A program made the translations under genes and the position numbers. The notes beneath the pieces are model-generated. The model saw only the letters and a program-made list of their open reading frames with translations. It was not told the origin of the DNA and made no database searches. From Planctomycetaceae bacterium (GTDB lineage: Bacteria; Planctomycetota; Planctomycetia; Pirellulales; UBA1268): 54,136 nt of DNA. The stretch spans positions 1 to 54,136 of the forward strand of contig JAJTED010000001.1 of NCBI GenBank assembly GCA_021300535.1, read 5' to 3'. This document shows, one piece after another, positions 39,866 through 48,807 of this stretch (positions within the stretch are counted from its first letter, which is position 1; each line of letters opens with the position of its first letter).

Positions 39866-41284
39866 TCAGGCGAGAATCTCCGTGAGCACACGGGCCCCTT
39901 CGACGCCGGTGAGCTTGGCGTCGAGACCCTGGAACTTGACGCTGAATGCGTCGTGGCGGATGCCGAGCTGCTGGAGCATCGTGGCGTGCAGATCATGGAC
40001 CGTGCAGCCCCCCTCCGCGACCTGGTAGCCGAGTTCGTCGGTCGCGCCGTGGACGAGGCCCCGCTTCACGCCCGCCCCAGCGAGCCACACGCTCATCGCC
40101 TTGTTGTGATGGTCGCGGCCGTTGCCCCCCTGCGACATCGGCGTGCGGCCGAACTCGCCGGCCCACACCACGAGCGTGTCGTCGAACAGGCCGCACCGCT
40201 TGAGGTCGGTGATCAGGGCCATGCACGCCCGGTCGACTTCCAAAGCCTTGAGCCGCACGCCTTCCTTGACGCCGCCGTGGTGGTCCCAGTCCTTGTGATA
40301 GAGCTGGATGAACCGCACGCCCCGCTCGGCCAGGCGGCGGGCGAGGAGGCAATTGGCGGCGAACGACCCGTCACCGGGCCGGCAGCCGTAGAGGTCGAGC
40401 GTGGCCTCGGTCTCGCCGGTCGCGTCCATCAGCTCGGGCACGCTGGCCTGCATGGCGAAGGCCATCTCGTACTGCGCGATCCGGGTGGCGATCTCGGGAT
40501 CGCCCGTGAGCGAGTCATGCTGGGCGTTGAGGGCGTTGACCGCGGCGATGTCGAGCCCCTGGCGGTCCCGGGTGACGCCCGGCGGATTGCCGAGGTAGAG
40601 CACGGCGTCCCCCTTGCTCCGCAGCTGCACGCCCTGATAGCGGCTGGGCAGGAAGCCGCTCGACCATTGGCGGGCGGCGATCGGCTGGTTCTGGCCCCCT
40701 TTCCCCAGCGACGTGAGCACGACGAACCCGGGCAGGTCGGCCGACTCGCTGCCCAGTCCGTAGGTGACCCACGCGCCCATGCTCGGGCGGCCCGCGATCT
40801 GGGAGCCCGTGTTCATGAACATGTGGGCCGGGTCGTGGTTGATGGCGTCGGTCTGCATCGAGCGGATCAGGCAGATGTCGCCCAGCACCGAGCCGATGTG
40901 CGGAAAAAGTTCGCAGATCTGGGTGCCGTCAGGCCCCATCGGCTTGAACGGATGCTGGGGCCCGAAGCAGACGAGTTCCTTGCCCTGCAACTGGGCGAGC
41001 TGCTGCCCTTTGGTCAGGCTCTCGGGCATCGGCTGGCCATGGAGCCGGGCGAGCTCCGGCTTGTGGTCGAAGGTCTCGAATTGCGACGGGCCGCCGGCCA
41101 TCGTCAGCCAGATCACCCGCCTGGCCCGCTGCGGCAGTGGCGGCGGGGAGAGCACGCCGCCGAGCGGCGCTGCCGACGCCGACGGGCCGGCCAGTGACGC
41201 GAGGGCCACCGCTCCCAGCCCATGGGCTGCCCTGCCGAGGAACGCGCGGCGGGCGAGTGCGTCATGCAGGTCTTCCATGGTCAT
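39866..41284 (-). CDS. DUF1501 family protein
   Basis: A 472-residue exported protein with a Tat-like N-terminus (ARRAFLGRAAHGLGAVALAS). It shows the DUF1501 landmarks: VIWLTMAGGPSQFETFDHKPEL, LIRSMQTDAINHDPAHMFMNTG, RPSMGAWVTYGLGSE, QLYHKDWDHHGGV, and VVWAGEFGRTPMSQGGNGRDHHNKAM. The family is sulfatase/alkaline-phosphatase-like and is almost always coded beside a DUF1549/DUF1553 gene in Planctomycetes, as here. The metal-binding His and Asp residues (DHHGG, GRDHHN) are present. ATG 41284 and ATG 41278 are both possible; the two genes are 3 bases apart. Confidence 0.92.
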   Translation of the reverse strand: MTMEDLHDALARRAFLGRAAHGLGAVALASLAGPSASAAPLGGVLSPPPLPQRARRVIWLTMAGGPSQFETFDHKPELARLHGQPMPESLTKGQQLAQLQGKELVCFGPQHPFKPMGPDGTQICELFPHIGSVLGDICLIRSMQTDAINHDPAHMFMNTGSQIAGRPSMGAWVTYGLGSESADLPGFVVLTSLGKGGQNQPIAARQWSSGFLPSRYQGVQLRSKGDAVLYLGNPPGVTRDRQGLDIAAVNALNAQHDSLTGDPEIATRIAQYEMAFAMQASVPELMDATGETEATLDLYGCRPGDGSFAANCLLARRLAERGVRFIQLYHKDWDHHGGVKEGVRLKALEVDRACMALITDLKRCGLFDDTLVVWAGEFGRTPMSQGGNGRDHHNKAMSVWLAGAGVKRGLVHGATDELGYQVAEGGCTVHDLHATMLQQLGIRHDAFSVKFQGLDAKLTGVEGARVLTEILA

Positions 41285-41287
41285 GTC

Positions 41288-43636
41288 TCAATTCCTCGTG
41301 ATCGTCTCGTGGAGGTTGAGGAGCACGCGGGCCACGTGGGTCCAGGCGGCGAGTTCGGCGGCGTCGATGCCGGTCGGCGGCGGCGCGAGGCCCACCTTCG
41401 TCAGGCTGGCCGCGGCGGCCTGATCGGCCTGGTAGGCGGCGAGCTGCCGCCGATAGAGCGGCATCACCGTCTCCAGTTCCTCGACCCGCGGCAGCCGCTG
41501 GAGCACCTGCCGCCAGGCCCAGGCCATCCGCTCCTCGGGCGCCGAACCGCCCGCGGCGATGATCCGCGCGGCCAGGGCGCGGGCCGCCTCCACGTAGGTC
41601 GGGTCGTTGAGGAGCACGAGCGCCTGCTGGGGAATGTTCGACCGCGGGCGTTCCGCGCAGCACTCCTCGCGGCTCGGGGCGTCGAAGGCGAGCATGCTGG
41701 GATGGAGGAACGACCGCTGCCACCAGGTGTAGAGGCCGCGGCGATACTGCTTGGCACCGGTGTCGATCGGATACGTGCGGGGCGGAAAATTGAGGTTCTC
41801 CCAGTAGCCGTCGGGCTGATAGGGCTTCACGCTCGGGCCGCCAATCGTGCGCACGAGCAGACCCGAGGCGGCCAAGGCCGCATCGCGGACGAGCTCGGCA
41901 TCCACGCGCCAGGCCGACTGGCGGGCCAGTTCGCGGTTGGCCGGGTCGGCGGCGATCCGCTCGGCCGAGGCCGTGGACGACTGTCGGTAGGCGGCGCTGC
42001 TCACGATCGTGCGGACCATGTGCTTCATGTCCCACCCCGAGTCGATGAACTCGCAGGCCAGCCAGTCGAGCAGTTCCGGATGCACCGGCGGTTCCCCCTG
42101 GCCGCCGAGATCGTCGAGCACCCGCGACAGCCCCGCGCCGAAGAACTGCTTCCAGAGCCGGTTCATCACCACCCGCGCGGTGAGCGGGTGATCGCGGGAC
42201 ACGAGCCACCGGGCGAGGTCGAGGCGGTCGGGCGTGCGGTCGGTGATCGTCGGGGCGGGCAGATAGCCGGGGAAGGCCGGCTGCACGACCTCCCCGCTCT
42301 CGTCCATCCAGTTGCCGCGGGGCAGGATGCGGACGACGTGCGGGGTTTTCCTGCGGCTGCTGACAAGGCACTGGGGAAGCGTGGCGAAGAACGCGGCCCG
42401 TTCCTTCTCGGCCGCGTCCACCACCGGCTCGGCGGCGGCCAGGATGTCCGGGGCGTCGAGCCGGGGCACGACGCCCCGGAGCCGGCCCTTGGCGGCGGCC
42501 AGCGCGGCGTCGAGGGTGGCCAGCTTTTCCAGGTCCTCCGGGGGTGCGACCAGGGCCCCGTTGCCGCGTTTTCCGATCGCGGGTTCGTCGATGTCGGCGA
42601 AGAAGGCGCCCAGGGAGTAGAAGTCGCGGATCGTGATCGGGTCGAACTTGTGGTCGTGGCAGGCGGCGCAGCCGGTGGTCTGGCCGAGCCACACGGCGCC
42701 CACGGCCCGGACGCGGTCGGTGAGCATCCGCGCCTCGTAGTCCTTCGCCTGGGCACCCCCTTCCTCGGTTGTCAGCAGGAGTCGATTGAATGCCGACGCG
42801 ATCCGCGTCTCCTGGCTCGCGTCGGGGAGGAGATCGCCGGCCAGTTGCTCGATCGTGAACCGGTCGAAGGGCTTGTTGTCGTTGAAGCTTCTGATCACGT
42901 AGTCGCGGTACGGCCACACGTTCCGCGGGGTGTCGCTGTGGTAGCCGATCGAATCGGCGAACCGCACGACGTCGAGCCAGCCGATCGCCATGCGCTCACC
43001 GTAGTGTGGGCTGGCGAGCATCCGCTCCACGAGCCTGCCATAGGCGTCGGGAGCCGGATCGCCCACGAAGGCATCGACCTCCTCCGGCGTCGGCGGCAGG
43101 CCGGTGAGGTCGAAGGCGAGCCGGCGGATGAGCGTGCGCCGGTCGGCCTCGGCGGAGGGCCGGAGGCCGAGCGTCGTCAGCCGCTGGCGGACCACGTGGT
43201 CGATCGCATGGGCCCCCGGCGGCACGGCCGGTTTTACCGGGGGCTCGTAGGCCCAGTGCTTCTGGTACGCGGCGCCTTCGTCGATCCAGCGAGCGAGCAG
43301 CGCCTGCTGCGCCGGAGTGAGCGTCTTGTGCGCCTCCGGCGGCGGCATCACGAGTTCTGGAGCGGTGGCCCGGACCCGCTCGATGAGCGGGCTGCTGGCC
43401 GCCTTGCCGGGCACGATGGCGCCGGCCGCCACGGCCGCCTCGCGGTCGTCAAGCCGCAGGTCGGCCTGCCGATGACTGGCGTCGGGTCCATGGCAGTGAA
43501 AACAGTTGTCCGACAGGAGCGGCCGGATGTCACGGTTGAAGGCCACGGGCGCGGTGGGCCGCTCGTCTGCGAAGGCGATGCCGCCGAGAGCCAGGCCCAG
43601 GGCGATTGCCCAAGAGACGGTGGAGTTGGGGGCCAT
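41288..43636 (-). CDS. DUF1549/DUF1553 cytochrome-type protein
   Basis: A 782-residue exported protein. The signal is TVSWAIALGLALGGIAFADE. The order is: planctomycete cytochrome C domain with CFHCHG (Cys45, Cys48, His49), DUF1549 (LTGLPPTPEEVDAFVGD, PHYGERMAIGWLDVVRFADS), a second CAACHDHKFDPI (Cys323, Cys326, His327), and DUF1553 (DLARWLVSRDHPLTARVVMN through SNIPQQALVLLNDPTYVEAA). Both motifs are CxxCH, so two haems may be bound. It is typically coded with DUF1501, the gene downstream. I use ATG 43636, which gives the cleanest signal peptide; ATG 43684 is an in-frame alternative. Confidence 0.92.
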   Translation of the reverse strand: MAPNSTVSWAIALGLALGGIAFADERPTAPVAFNRDIRPLLSDNCFHCHGPDASHRQADLRLDDREAAVAAGAIVPGKAASSPLIERVRATAPELVMPPPEAHKTLTPAQQALLARWIDEGAAYQKHWAYEPPVKPAVPPGAHAIDHVVRQRLTTLGLRPSAEADRRTLIRRLAFDLTGLPPTPEEVDAFVGDPAPDAYGRLVERMLASPHYGERMAIGWLDVVRFADSIGYHSDTPRNVWPYRDYVIRSFNDNKPFDRFTIEQLAGDLLPDASQETRIASAFNRLLLTTEEGGAQAKDYEARMLTDRVRAVGAVWLGQTTGCAACHDHKFDPITIRDFYSLGAFFADIDEPAIGKRGNGALVAPPEDLEKLATLDAALAAAKGRLRGVVPRLDAPDILAAAEPVVDAAEKERAAFFATLPQCLVSSRRKTPHVVRILPRGNWMDESGEVVQPAFPGYLPAPTITDRTPDRLDLARWLVSRDHPLTARVVMNRLWKQFFGAGLSRVLDDLGGQGEPPVHPELLDWLACEFIDSGWDMKHMVRTIVSSAAYRQSSTASAERIAADPANRELARQSAWRVDAELVRDAALAASGLLVRTIGGPSVKPYQPDGYWENLNFPPRTYPIDTGAKQYRRGLYTWWQRSFLHPSMLAFDAPSREECCAERPRSNIPQQALVLLNDPTYVEAARALAARIIAAGGSAPEERMAWAWRQVLQRLPRVEELETVMPLYRRQLAAYQADQAAAASLTKVGLAPPPTGIDAAELAAWTHVARVLLNLHETITRN

Positions 43637-43922
43637 CGGATGCTCCTGTGGACGATCCCGCTTCGCCGCCGGGGCGGAGGTCATCTCGCCTGGCGCGGGC
43701 CCCGGGGGCCGATCCGCGGATTTCTGGCCGATTCATCTTGTATCGGCACGCCGGCCGGAGCAAGCGGAGAACACCACTGCAGTTTGAACCGCAAGGGGGG
43801 CCGCCGTCCGCAGCAGACGGCGTTTCGCAGCCGCAGCGCATGCCCATGAGTCGTCCTGTCTTGCATGGCGGCGAACGGCCGCGGGCCCCATGCCGTAGAA
43901 TGGCGGCACGGAGGTCGGACGC
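43637..43922. other. Non-coding gap between divergent genes
   Basis: 286 bases without a supported gene between the DUF1549 gene and the LRAT-fold gene. The stretch holds GCCGTC-CGCAGCA-GACGGC at about 43801 and no clear repeat copy. Promoters for both divergent genes are expected here, but no specific site is assigned. Confidence 0.4.
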
Positions 43923-44648
43923 ATGGCCCATGGGGCGCGGCTGGAAGTCGAGCAGCGGATCGTCGGATCGACGGTCACCTACATGCACCACGGCATCGAC
44001 GTCGGTGACGGCACCGTCGTGCATGCCCGTCCCGACGACTTTCGCAACCCGTTCGGCGGCGGGCGGGTCGTCCGCACGAGCCTGGAACACTTCGCCGCCG
44101 GCCGGCCCGTGCGGCTGACGACCGATCCGCCGGCCGTGTTTCCGCCGGAGGAGGTGGTCGCGCGGGCGCTGGCCCACGTCGGCCGGGAGGGCTATTCGCC
44201 GCTGGTGGACAACTGCGAGCATTTTGCGACCTGGTGTGCGACCGGCCGGCGCATCAGCCGCCAGGTGGAGATCGTGAGGGCGCGGGTCGCCGCGGCCGCG
44301 GCGCGGACGGCGCTGGGAGCGACCGTGCGGGTCGGCCTCCGGACCCTCGTGCCGGCGGCGCTCGTCGCCGAGGCGGCGGCGCTCGCGGCCGAGTGGACCG
44401 CCCACCAGCGTGGCGCCAGCGGGCAGGCGAGCCGCCGGGCCGGCGAGGCGGCGGGGCTGGCGACGAGCGCGGCCGTGTTCGCGCTGGCCGGCGTGCCTGC
44501 CGGGCCGCTGGGCGTGCTGGCCGGATCGATCACCGGCGCCACGATGTGGGTCGCCGGCTCGGCGACCGCGGCGGCTGCGACCGGCGCGGCTCGGCAGGTC
44601 ACGAAGCGGGCCACGGCTGGCTCACGATCACGGATGGGTCAGCCGTAG
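43923..44648 (+). CDS. LRAT-fold (NlpC/P60 superfamily) protein with hydrophobic tail
   Basis: A 241-residue protein. The N-terminal half is the lecithin:retinol acyltransferase-like fold: [18 protein letters not shown] (catalytic-type His at 22 or 23) and [17 protein letters not shown] with the nucleophile Cys98 in NCEHF. Bacterial members are thiol hydrolases or acyltransferases of unknown substrate. The C-terminal half is rich in Ala/Gly and hydrophobic (residues 132-222, such as [22 protein letters not shown]), probably a membrane-associated region. The last 10 bases overlap the convergent P-type ATPase gene. A retinol role is not implied. Confidence 0.8.
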   Translation: MAHGARLEVEQRIVGSTVTYMHHGIDVGDGTVVHARPDDFRNPFGGGRVVRTSLEHFAAGRPVRLTTDPPAVFPPEEVVARALAHVGREGYSPLVDNCEHFATWCATGRRISRQVEIVRARVAAAAARTALGATVRVGLRTLVPAALVAEAAALAAEWTAHQRGASGQASRRAGEAAGLATSAAVFALAGVPAGPLGVLAGSITGATMWVAGSATAAAATGAARQVTKRATAGSRSRMGQP

Positions 44649-46582
44649 TCGGACAGCGACCCTGTCCGCCACGACACCCGCAGCGCGTTGAGCACCGCCG
44701 CCACGTCGATCGCCTCCTGCAGCAGGGCGCCCGCCGCCGGTGGCAGGTAGCCCGCGGCCGCGAAGCCCATGCCCACGAGGCTCGCGGCCATGCCGCCGAC
44801 GGCGCTTTGCAAGGCCACCGACCGCATCCGCCGCCCGATGTGGAAGAGCTCGTCGACCCGCTCGAGCGCCGAGTCCATCACCACGGCGCCGGCGGCTTCG
44901 CTCGTCACGTCGCTGGCCGCGCCCATCGCGATCCCGACCGTGGCTGCGGCCAGTGCCGGCGCGTCGTTGATGCCGTCGCCGACGAACACCGTCGGCGCCT
45001 CGGCCGTGGCCGCCTCGACGATCTTCAGCTTGCCCTCCGGCTGGATGCCCGCATGCACCTCCTTGATGCCGACGATGTCGGCGAGCCACTGCACCTCGCT
45101 GGCCCGGTCGCCGGAGACGAGCATCACCCGGGACAGGCCGTGGGCGGGGCCGAGATGGCCGACGAACGAGCGGCCGTCGGCCCGCGGCGCGTCGCGGAAC
45201 CGGAGCGCGGCCTCCGTGCGGCCATCCACCACCACCACGCACTCGAGCCCACCCGCGACCGGTGGCAGCCGATCCACGCCGGCCGGGTCGATGGCCGCGA
45301 GCTTCTGCCGGCTGGTGATGGCGACGGCGTGCGCCTCGGTGTCGCCGTTGAGCCGCTGGACGCGGCCGGTGAGCCCCTGCCCCGCCTTCTCCGCGAGCTC
45401 CTCGACCTCGAGGAGGCGGATTGAACGCTCCGCCGCCGCCTGCACGACCGCGGCGGCGAGCGGATGCTTCGAATAGCCCTCCAGGCTCGCGGCCAGCGCC
45501 AGCACGTCGGCTTCGGACAGCGTGCCGACGAGCACCACGTCGGTGAGGTGCGGCGTGCCGTAGGTGAGCGTGCCGGTCTTGTCGAAGATCGCGGTCCGGC
45601 AGGTGTCGAGCCGCTCCAGGATCGCCGGGTCGCGGATCACGATCCCGCGCTTCGCCGCCAGGGAGACGGCGCCGATGATCGCCACGGGGATCGCGATCAG
45701 CAGCGGGCACGGCGTGGCCACGACGAGCACGGCGAGGAACCGCGTGGCCGAGCCGCTGGCCCACCAGGCCGCCGCGGCGATGGCGACCGCCAGCGGCGTG
45801 TAGAGCGCCCCGAGCGAGTCGGCCAGGCGGCGCAGCTGCGGCCGCCGCTCCTCGCTCTCCTGGAGCACCGCCATGATCTTGGCGTAACGGCTGTCGCCGG
45901 CCACGCGGTCGGCGCGGATCTCGAGCGCGGCCTGGCCGTTGATGGCGCCCGAGAGCACGGTCGAGCCCGGCGCCTTCGCCATCCGGTAGGGCTCGCCGGT
46001 GAGGTAGCTTTCGTCCATCGCCCCGCGGCCGGTGACCACGGTGCCGTCCACCGGACAGATCTCGTGGGGCAGGACGACGATCACGTCGCCCACGGCGACC
46101 GCCGCCAGCGGCACGTCGGTGAGGCCGGCGGCGGTCTTGCGATGGGCCAGGGTCGGCATCCGCCGGGCCAGGGCGTTGAGCACGTCGCCGGCCCGGCTCA
46201 CGGCCCGGCTTTCGAGCGCCGCGCCGCCGGAGAGCATGAGCACCACGAGCACGCCGGCGAGATACTCCCCCAGCAGGATGCTCGTCACGATCGAGATCCC
46301 GGCGAGCAGGTCGGAGCCGAAGGTGCCGGCGAAGAGTTTTCGTGCCAGGCCCCAGACCAGCGGCAGGCCGCCGACGGCCAGCGCCGCGACGAGGGGAAGC
46401 TCGGCGAGAGTGAGGCTGCGATCGGGGAACCAGCGGCTCGGGTCGAGCGGCCCGAGCGCCACCGTGGCGGCCCCGCGGCCCGTCCACGTGAGCACGGCCC
46501 AGGCGGCGAGCGCGGCGAGCGCGGCCAGGGCGATTGCCTCGTTGACGGGCCAGGTGCGGGTGGATGCCGGGGGCGCGGTCAT
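44639..46582 (-). CDS. P1B-type heavy-metal translocating ATPase
   Basis: A 647-residue membrane pump without an N-terminal HMA (metal-binding) domain. It shows the phosphatase loop ESYLTGEP, the CPx metal-site motif TPCPL (Cys292), the phosphorylation site FDKTGTL (Asp334), the HP-type motif [10 protein letters not shown] and GDGINDAP near the end. These establish a P1B heavy-metal pump. Hydrophobic segments occur at about 18-33, 65-80, 88-120, 262-310 and 585-625. The metal cannot be decided from CPL alone; Cu, Zn or Cd are possible. The C-terminal end lacks an obvious metal tail. It overlaps the LRAT-like gene by 10 bases at its 3' end. Confidence 0.9.
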   Translation of the reverse strand: MTAPPASTRTWPVNEAIALAALAALAAWAVLTWTGRGAATVALGPLDPSRWFPDRSLTLAELPLVAALAVGGLPLVWGLARKLFAGTFGSDLLAGISIVTSILLGEYLAGVLVVLMLSGGAALESRAVSRAGDVLNALARRMPTLAHRKTAAGLTDVPLAAVAVGDVIVVLPHEICPVDGTVVTGRGAMDESYLTGEPYRMAKAPGSTVLSGAINGQAALEIRADRVAGDSRYAKIMAVLQESEERRPQLRRLADSLGALYTPLAVAIAAAAWWASGSATRFLAVLVVATPCPLLIAIPVAIIGAVSLAAKRGIVIRDPAILERLDTCRTAIFDKTGTLTYGTPHLTDVVLVGTLSEADVLALAASLEGYSKHPLAAAVVQAAAERSIRLLEVEELAEKAGQGLTGRVQRLNGDTEAHAVAITSRQKLAAIDPAGVDRLPPVAGGLECVVVVDGRTEAALRFRDAPRADGRSFVGHLGPAHGLSRVMLVSGDRASEVQWLADIVGIKEVHAGIQPEGKLKIVEAATAEAPTVFVGDGINDAPALAAATVGIAMGAASDVTSEAAGAVVMDSALERVDELFHIGRRMRSVALQSAVGGMAASLVGMGFAAAGYLPPAAGALLQEAIDVAAVLNALRVSWRTGSLSDYG

Positions 46583-46616
46583 GGGGTGTTCCAGAGACCA
46601 GAAGCCGAACCGCTCG

Positions 46617-47192
46617 TCAGCTGTGCATCCGCGGCACGGGGTCGCCGCGGTCTATGATCGCCGCCTCCTCGGCCGCCAGCCAGTGAAGCCGTTCCCGGAC
46701 GGTCGGCTCGGGGGTGAATCCGCAGGCCAGACGCACGTAGGTGGCATGGTGCCGGGCCTCCGCCTCGAAGAGGCTGCGGTAGAAGTCACGCAGTTCCGGA
46801 TCGGTCACGTGGTCGGCGAGTACGGAAAACCGCTCGCAGCTACGGGCCTCGATCAGGCCCGCCACCAGCAGCCGATCGACCGCCTTCGCGGGCTCCTCCT
46901 TGCGGATCCGCTCGTGCAGCCGCGGCCCGTAGCTGCTCGGCGACAGCTTCCGAAAGGGGATGCCGCGCCGTTCGAGGAGGTCGAGCACGAGCCGAAAGTG
47001 CTCCAGTTCCTCGTTCACGATCTCGGTCATCGCCCGGGCGAGCGGGGCGTGATCGACGTAGGAAAACAGCAGGTTCATCGCCACGCCCGCCGCCTTCTTC
47101 TCGCAGTGGGCGTGATCGACGAGGATCTCGTCGAGGCCGGCATCGACCTGGGCCAGCCAGCGGGCGGCGGTGGGGGTATGCAGGCTGAGCAT
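46617..47192 (-). CDS. miaE: tRNA-(ms2io6A)-hydroxylase-like diiron protein (MiaE family)
   Basis: A 191-residue ferritin-like enzyme that hydroxylates the isopentenyl group of ms2i6A37 in tRNA, using a diiron centre. It shows the paired iron-ligand helices: [43 protein letters not shown] and [12 protein letters not shown]. These Glu and His residues fit the four-helix diiron ligand set of MiaE. Length is normal. It is 34 bases from the P-type ATPase start and both are on the minus strand. No other tRNA modification gene is close. Confidence 0.88.
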   Translation of the reverse strand: MLSLHTPTAARWLAQVDAGLDEILVDHAHCEKKAAGVAMNLLFSYVDHAPLARAMTEIVNEELEHFRLVLDLLERRGIPFRKLSPSSYGPRLHERIRKEEPAKAVDRLLVAGLIEARSCERFSVLADHVTDPELRDFYRSLFEAEARHHATYVRLACGFTPEPTVRERLHWLAAEEAAIIDRGDPVPRMHS

Positions 47193-47315
47193 GGGCGATG
47201 AGGGGGAAACTCGCGGTGTTGGCCGCCGGCGCAGGAGCCGTCATCATACCGGTGGTGGCCGGGGTTGCCCGTGCCATGACCGCCGGACGTTCGCCACCGC
47301 CAGTGGAAGCCACAC

Positions 47316-47631
47316 ATGATCGCCTTCGACCGTCCGCCCCGTGACACCGACCGCAACGTCCGCGGCGGGCCGCTCGCCGCCTGCTCGCGGGAGCCGCTCA
47401 CCGGCTTCTTCCGTGACGGCTGCTGCCGCACCGGCCCCGACGACGCCGGCGTGCACACCGTCTGCGCCGTGATGACGAAGGACTTTCTCGAGTTCACGGT
47501 GCAGGCGGGCAACGACCTGGTCACGCCGCAGCCGCAGTGGGGCTTTCCCGGCCTGGTGGTCGACGCACGAGAAGACGCTCGCGATCGTGCCCCTCGCCCT
47601 GCTCGAGAAGCACGCCGTGACGCTGGCCTGA
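47316..47631 (+). pseudogene. DUF2237 gene with internal deletion
   Basis: The N-terminal half is a clear DUF2237 protein: NVRGGPLAACSREPLTGFFR, DGCCRTGPDD, GVHTVCAVMTKDFLEF, GNDLVTPQPQWGFPGL. After GFPGL the family continues with about 25-30 residues that include a Trp-Cys-rich segment. Here that piece is missing, and the frame shifts: the normal C-terminal end THEKTLAIVPLALLEKHAVT is readable from 47558 in another frame, ending at TGA 47629-47631. The missing stretch is about 70-90 bases. It may be a genuine pseudogene or an assembly gap. Confidence 0.75.
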
Positions 47632-47659
47632 CGGTCACGACGGCGTCGTCGCGGCCCGC

Positions 47660-48193
47660 CTACTTCACCCCCATCTGCTGCTTCTGCTCCGCAGTCAAGA
47701 TGCTCGGCACCCGCTTTTGCACCTGTGCGTTGATAGCCTCAAACGTGGCATCCGCCTGTCCCGCGCAGTCGTCATACAGCGCCCCGATCTTCGTCAGTTG
47801 CTGCGGAGTCAAGGTGATCTTGGCATACGTAAACTTGATTGACTTGATCACGCACCCCTTCCGCCACTCCTGCACCTGGTCGCGGGTCAGCACCGCGAGC
47901 ATGTCGAACCGGGCCTTTTCCCAGGCATCCGTTATCGGCTTTTCCAGGTCCCGCACCTGCTGCGCGAACTTCGCCGCCTGCTCTCCACTGAGCTTGCAAT
48001 GCTCTTGAATCTCCTCGAGCGGCGTCTGCGGATTGGCAAACGTATATTTTTCAACGCTCCCCAACGGTCGCGCGGCCTCGGCTCGAGGAACCTGTCCGAC
48101 CGCTGGCAACGGGATGAGAAGCGACGACAAGGCGACAAGGACTGCGGATGCCTGCATGAATCTTCCCGCCGCCAGTTCCTGATTCCTGCCCAT
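47660..48193 (-). CDS. Small exported helical protein
   Basis: A 177-residue exported protein. The signal is near residues 13-34 (QASAVLVALSSLLIPLPAVG). The mature part is helical, with turn segments like EHCKLSGEQAAKFAQQVRDL, RFDMLAVLTRDQVQEWRKGC and KITLTPQQLTKIGALYDDC. These resemble the LTxxQ turns of Spy/CpxP-type periplasmic proteins and of the A/B proteins in the MoxR operon, but no specific family can be claimed. ATG 48193 is supported by a GGGGGG Shine-Dalgarno-like run about 5 bases upstream on the minus strand. Function unknown. Confidence 0.65.
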   Translation of the reverse strand: MGRNQELAAGRFMQASAVLVALSSLLIPLPAVGQVPRAEAARPLGSVEKYTFANPQTPLEEIQEHCKLSGEQAAKFAQQVRDLEKPITDAWEKARFDMLAVLTRDQVQEWRKGCVIKSIKFTYAKITLTPQQLTKIGALYDDCAGQADATFEAINAQVQKRVPSILTAEQKQQMGVK

Positions 48194-48427
48194 CCAAACC
48201 CCCCTGATTCCGTCTCGAGTTTCCTTCCGAATGGACAACCATGCCCCGGTCGATGCCGGTTCTGAAGTCGCGTTCCGGCAGTCCAGTCAGCGTTTCGATA
48301 TCGTTTCGCGCCAGGGCCGTCAATGACGGGGTGTCCGATCCGATGGTGACGCGGGACGTCGATGGCGTCGTCGCGGACGACGGTCGGAGACCGCCTCTGC
48401 GGGGGAAGGAAGGACACGCCGGATAAC

Positions 48428-48698
48428 TCAGTGGGCCGCGGACTTGGAGAACAGGTTCAACACCACGACGCCGGCGACGATCAGCCCCATGCCGCCGACG
48501 GCCGCGGCGTCGAGCTTCTGGCCGAGGAACAGCCAGCCGATCGCGGCCACGAGCGTCACCCCCACGCCCGACCAGACGGCGTAGGCCACGCCCACGGGGA
48601 TCGCGTCAAGCGTGCGCGCCCTCCGTCGCCTTCAGGAAACTGGTGCCGATGACTTCGGCCACGATCGCGATCGCGAGATACAGCCAGTGGATGCTCAT
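48428..48698 (-). pseudogene. SMR multidrug transporter with internal deletion
   Basis: The gene starts with [20 protein letters not shown], helix 1 of small multidrug resistance (EmrE/QacE-type) proton antiporters, with Glu14-like Glu in AEVIG. The frame then stops at 48606. The normal end of the family is readable in a different frame from about 48610 to 48428 on the minus strand: [18 protein letters not shown], then [16 protein letters not shown], ending [10 protein letters not shown]. Helix 2 and its surroundings, about 22-27 residues, are missing. As it stands the protein would not fold. It may be a pseudogene or an assembly error. Confidence 0.8.
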
Positions 48699-48807
48699 TC
48701 GATGTTGCCCTGCCGGAGGACGGATTGGCCGACTGCCCGGATCGCGCCAGGGGCGATCGGGAGACAGGCGGGATGCGTCACCGCCGTTCCGGCTCCACGC
48801 GGCGATT

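Noticed and set aside
43637-43922. A short gene between the DUF1549 and LRAT-like genes.
   Set aside because: Open frames here lack a supported start and any recognisable composition.
45464-46657. A 397-residue plus-strand open frame.
   Set aside because: It is the antisense of the P-type ATPase gene, whose motifs ([18 protein letters not shown]) are unambiguous.
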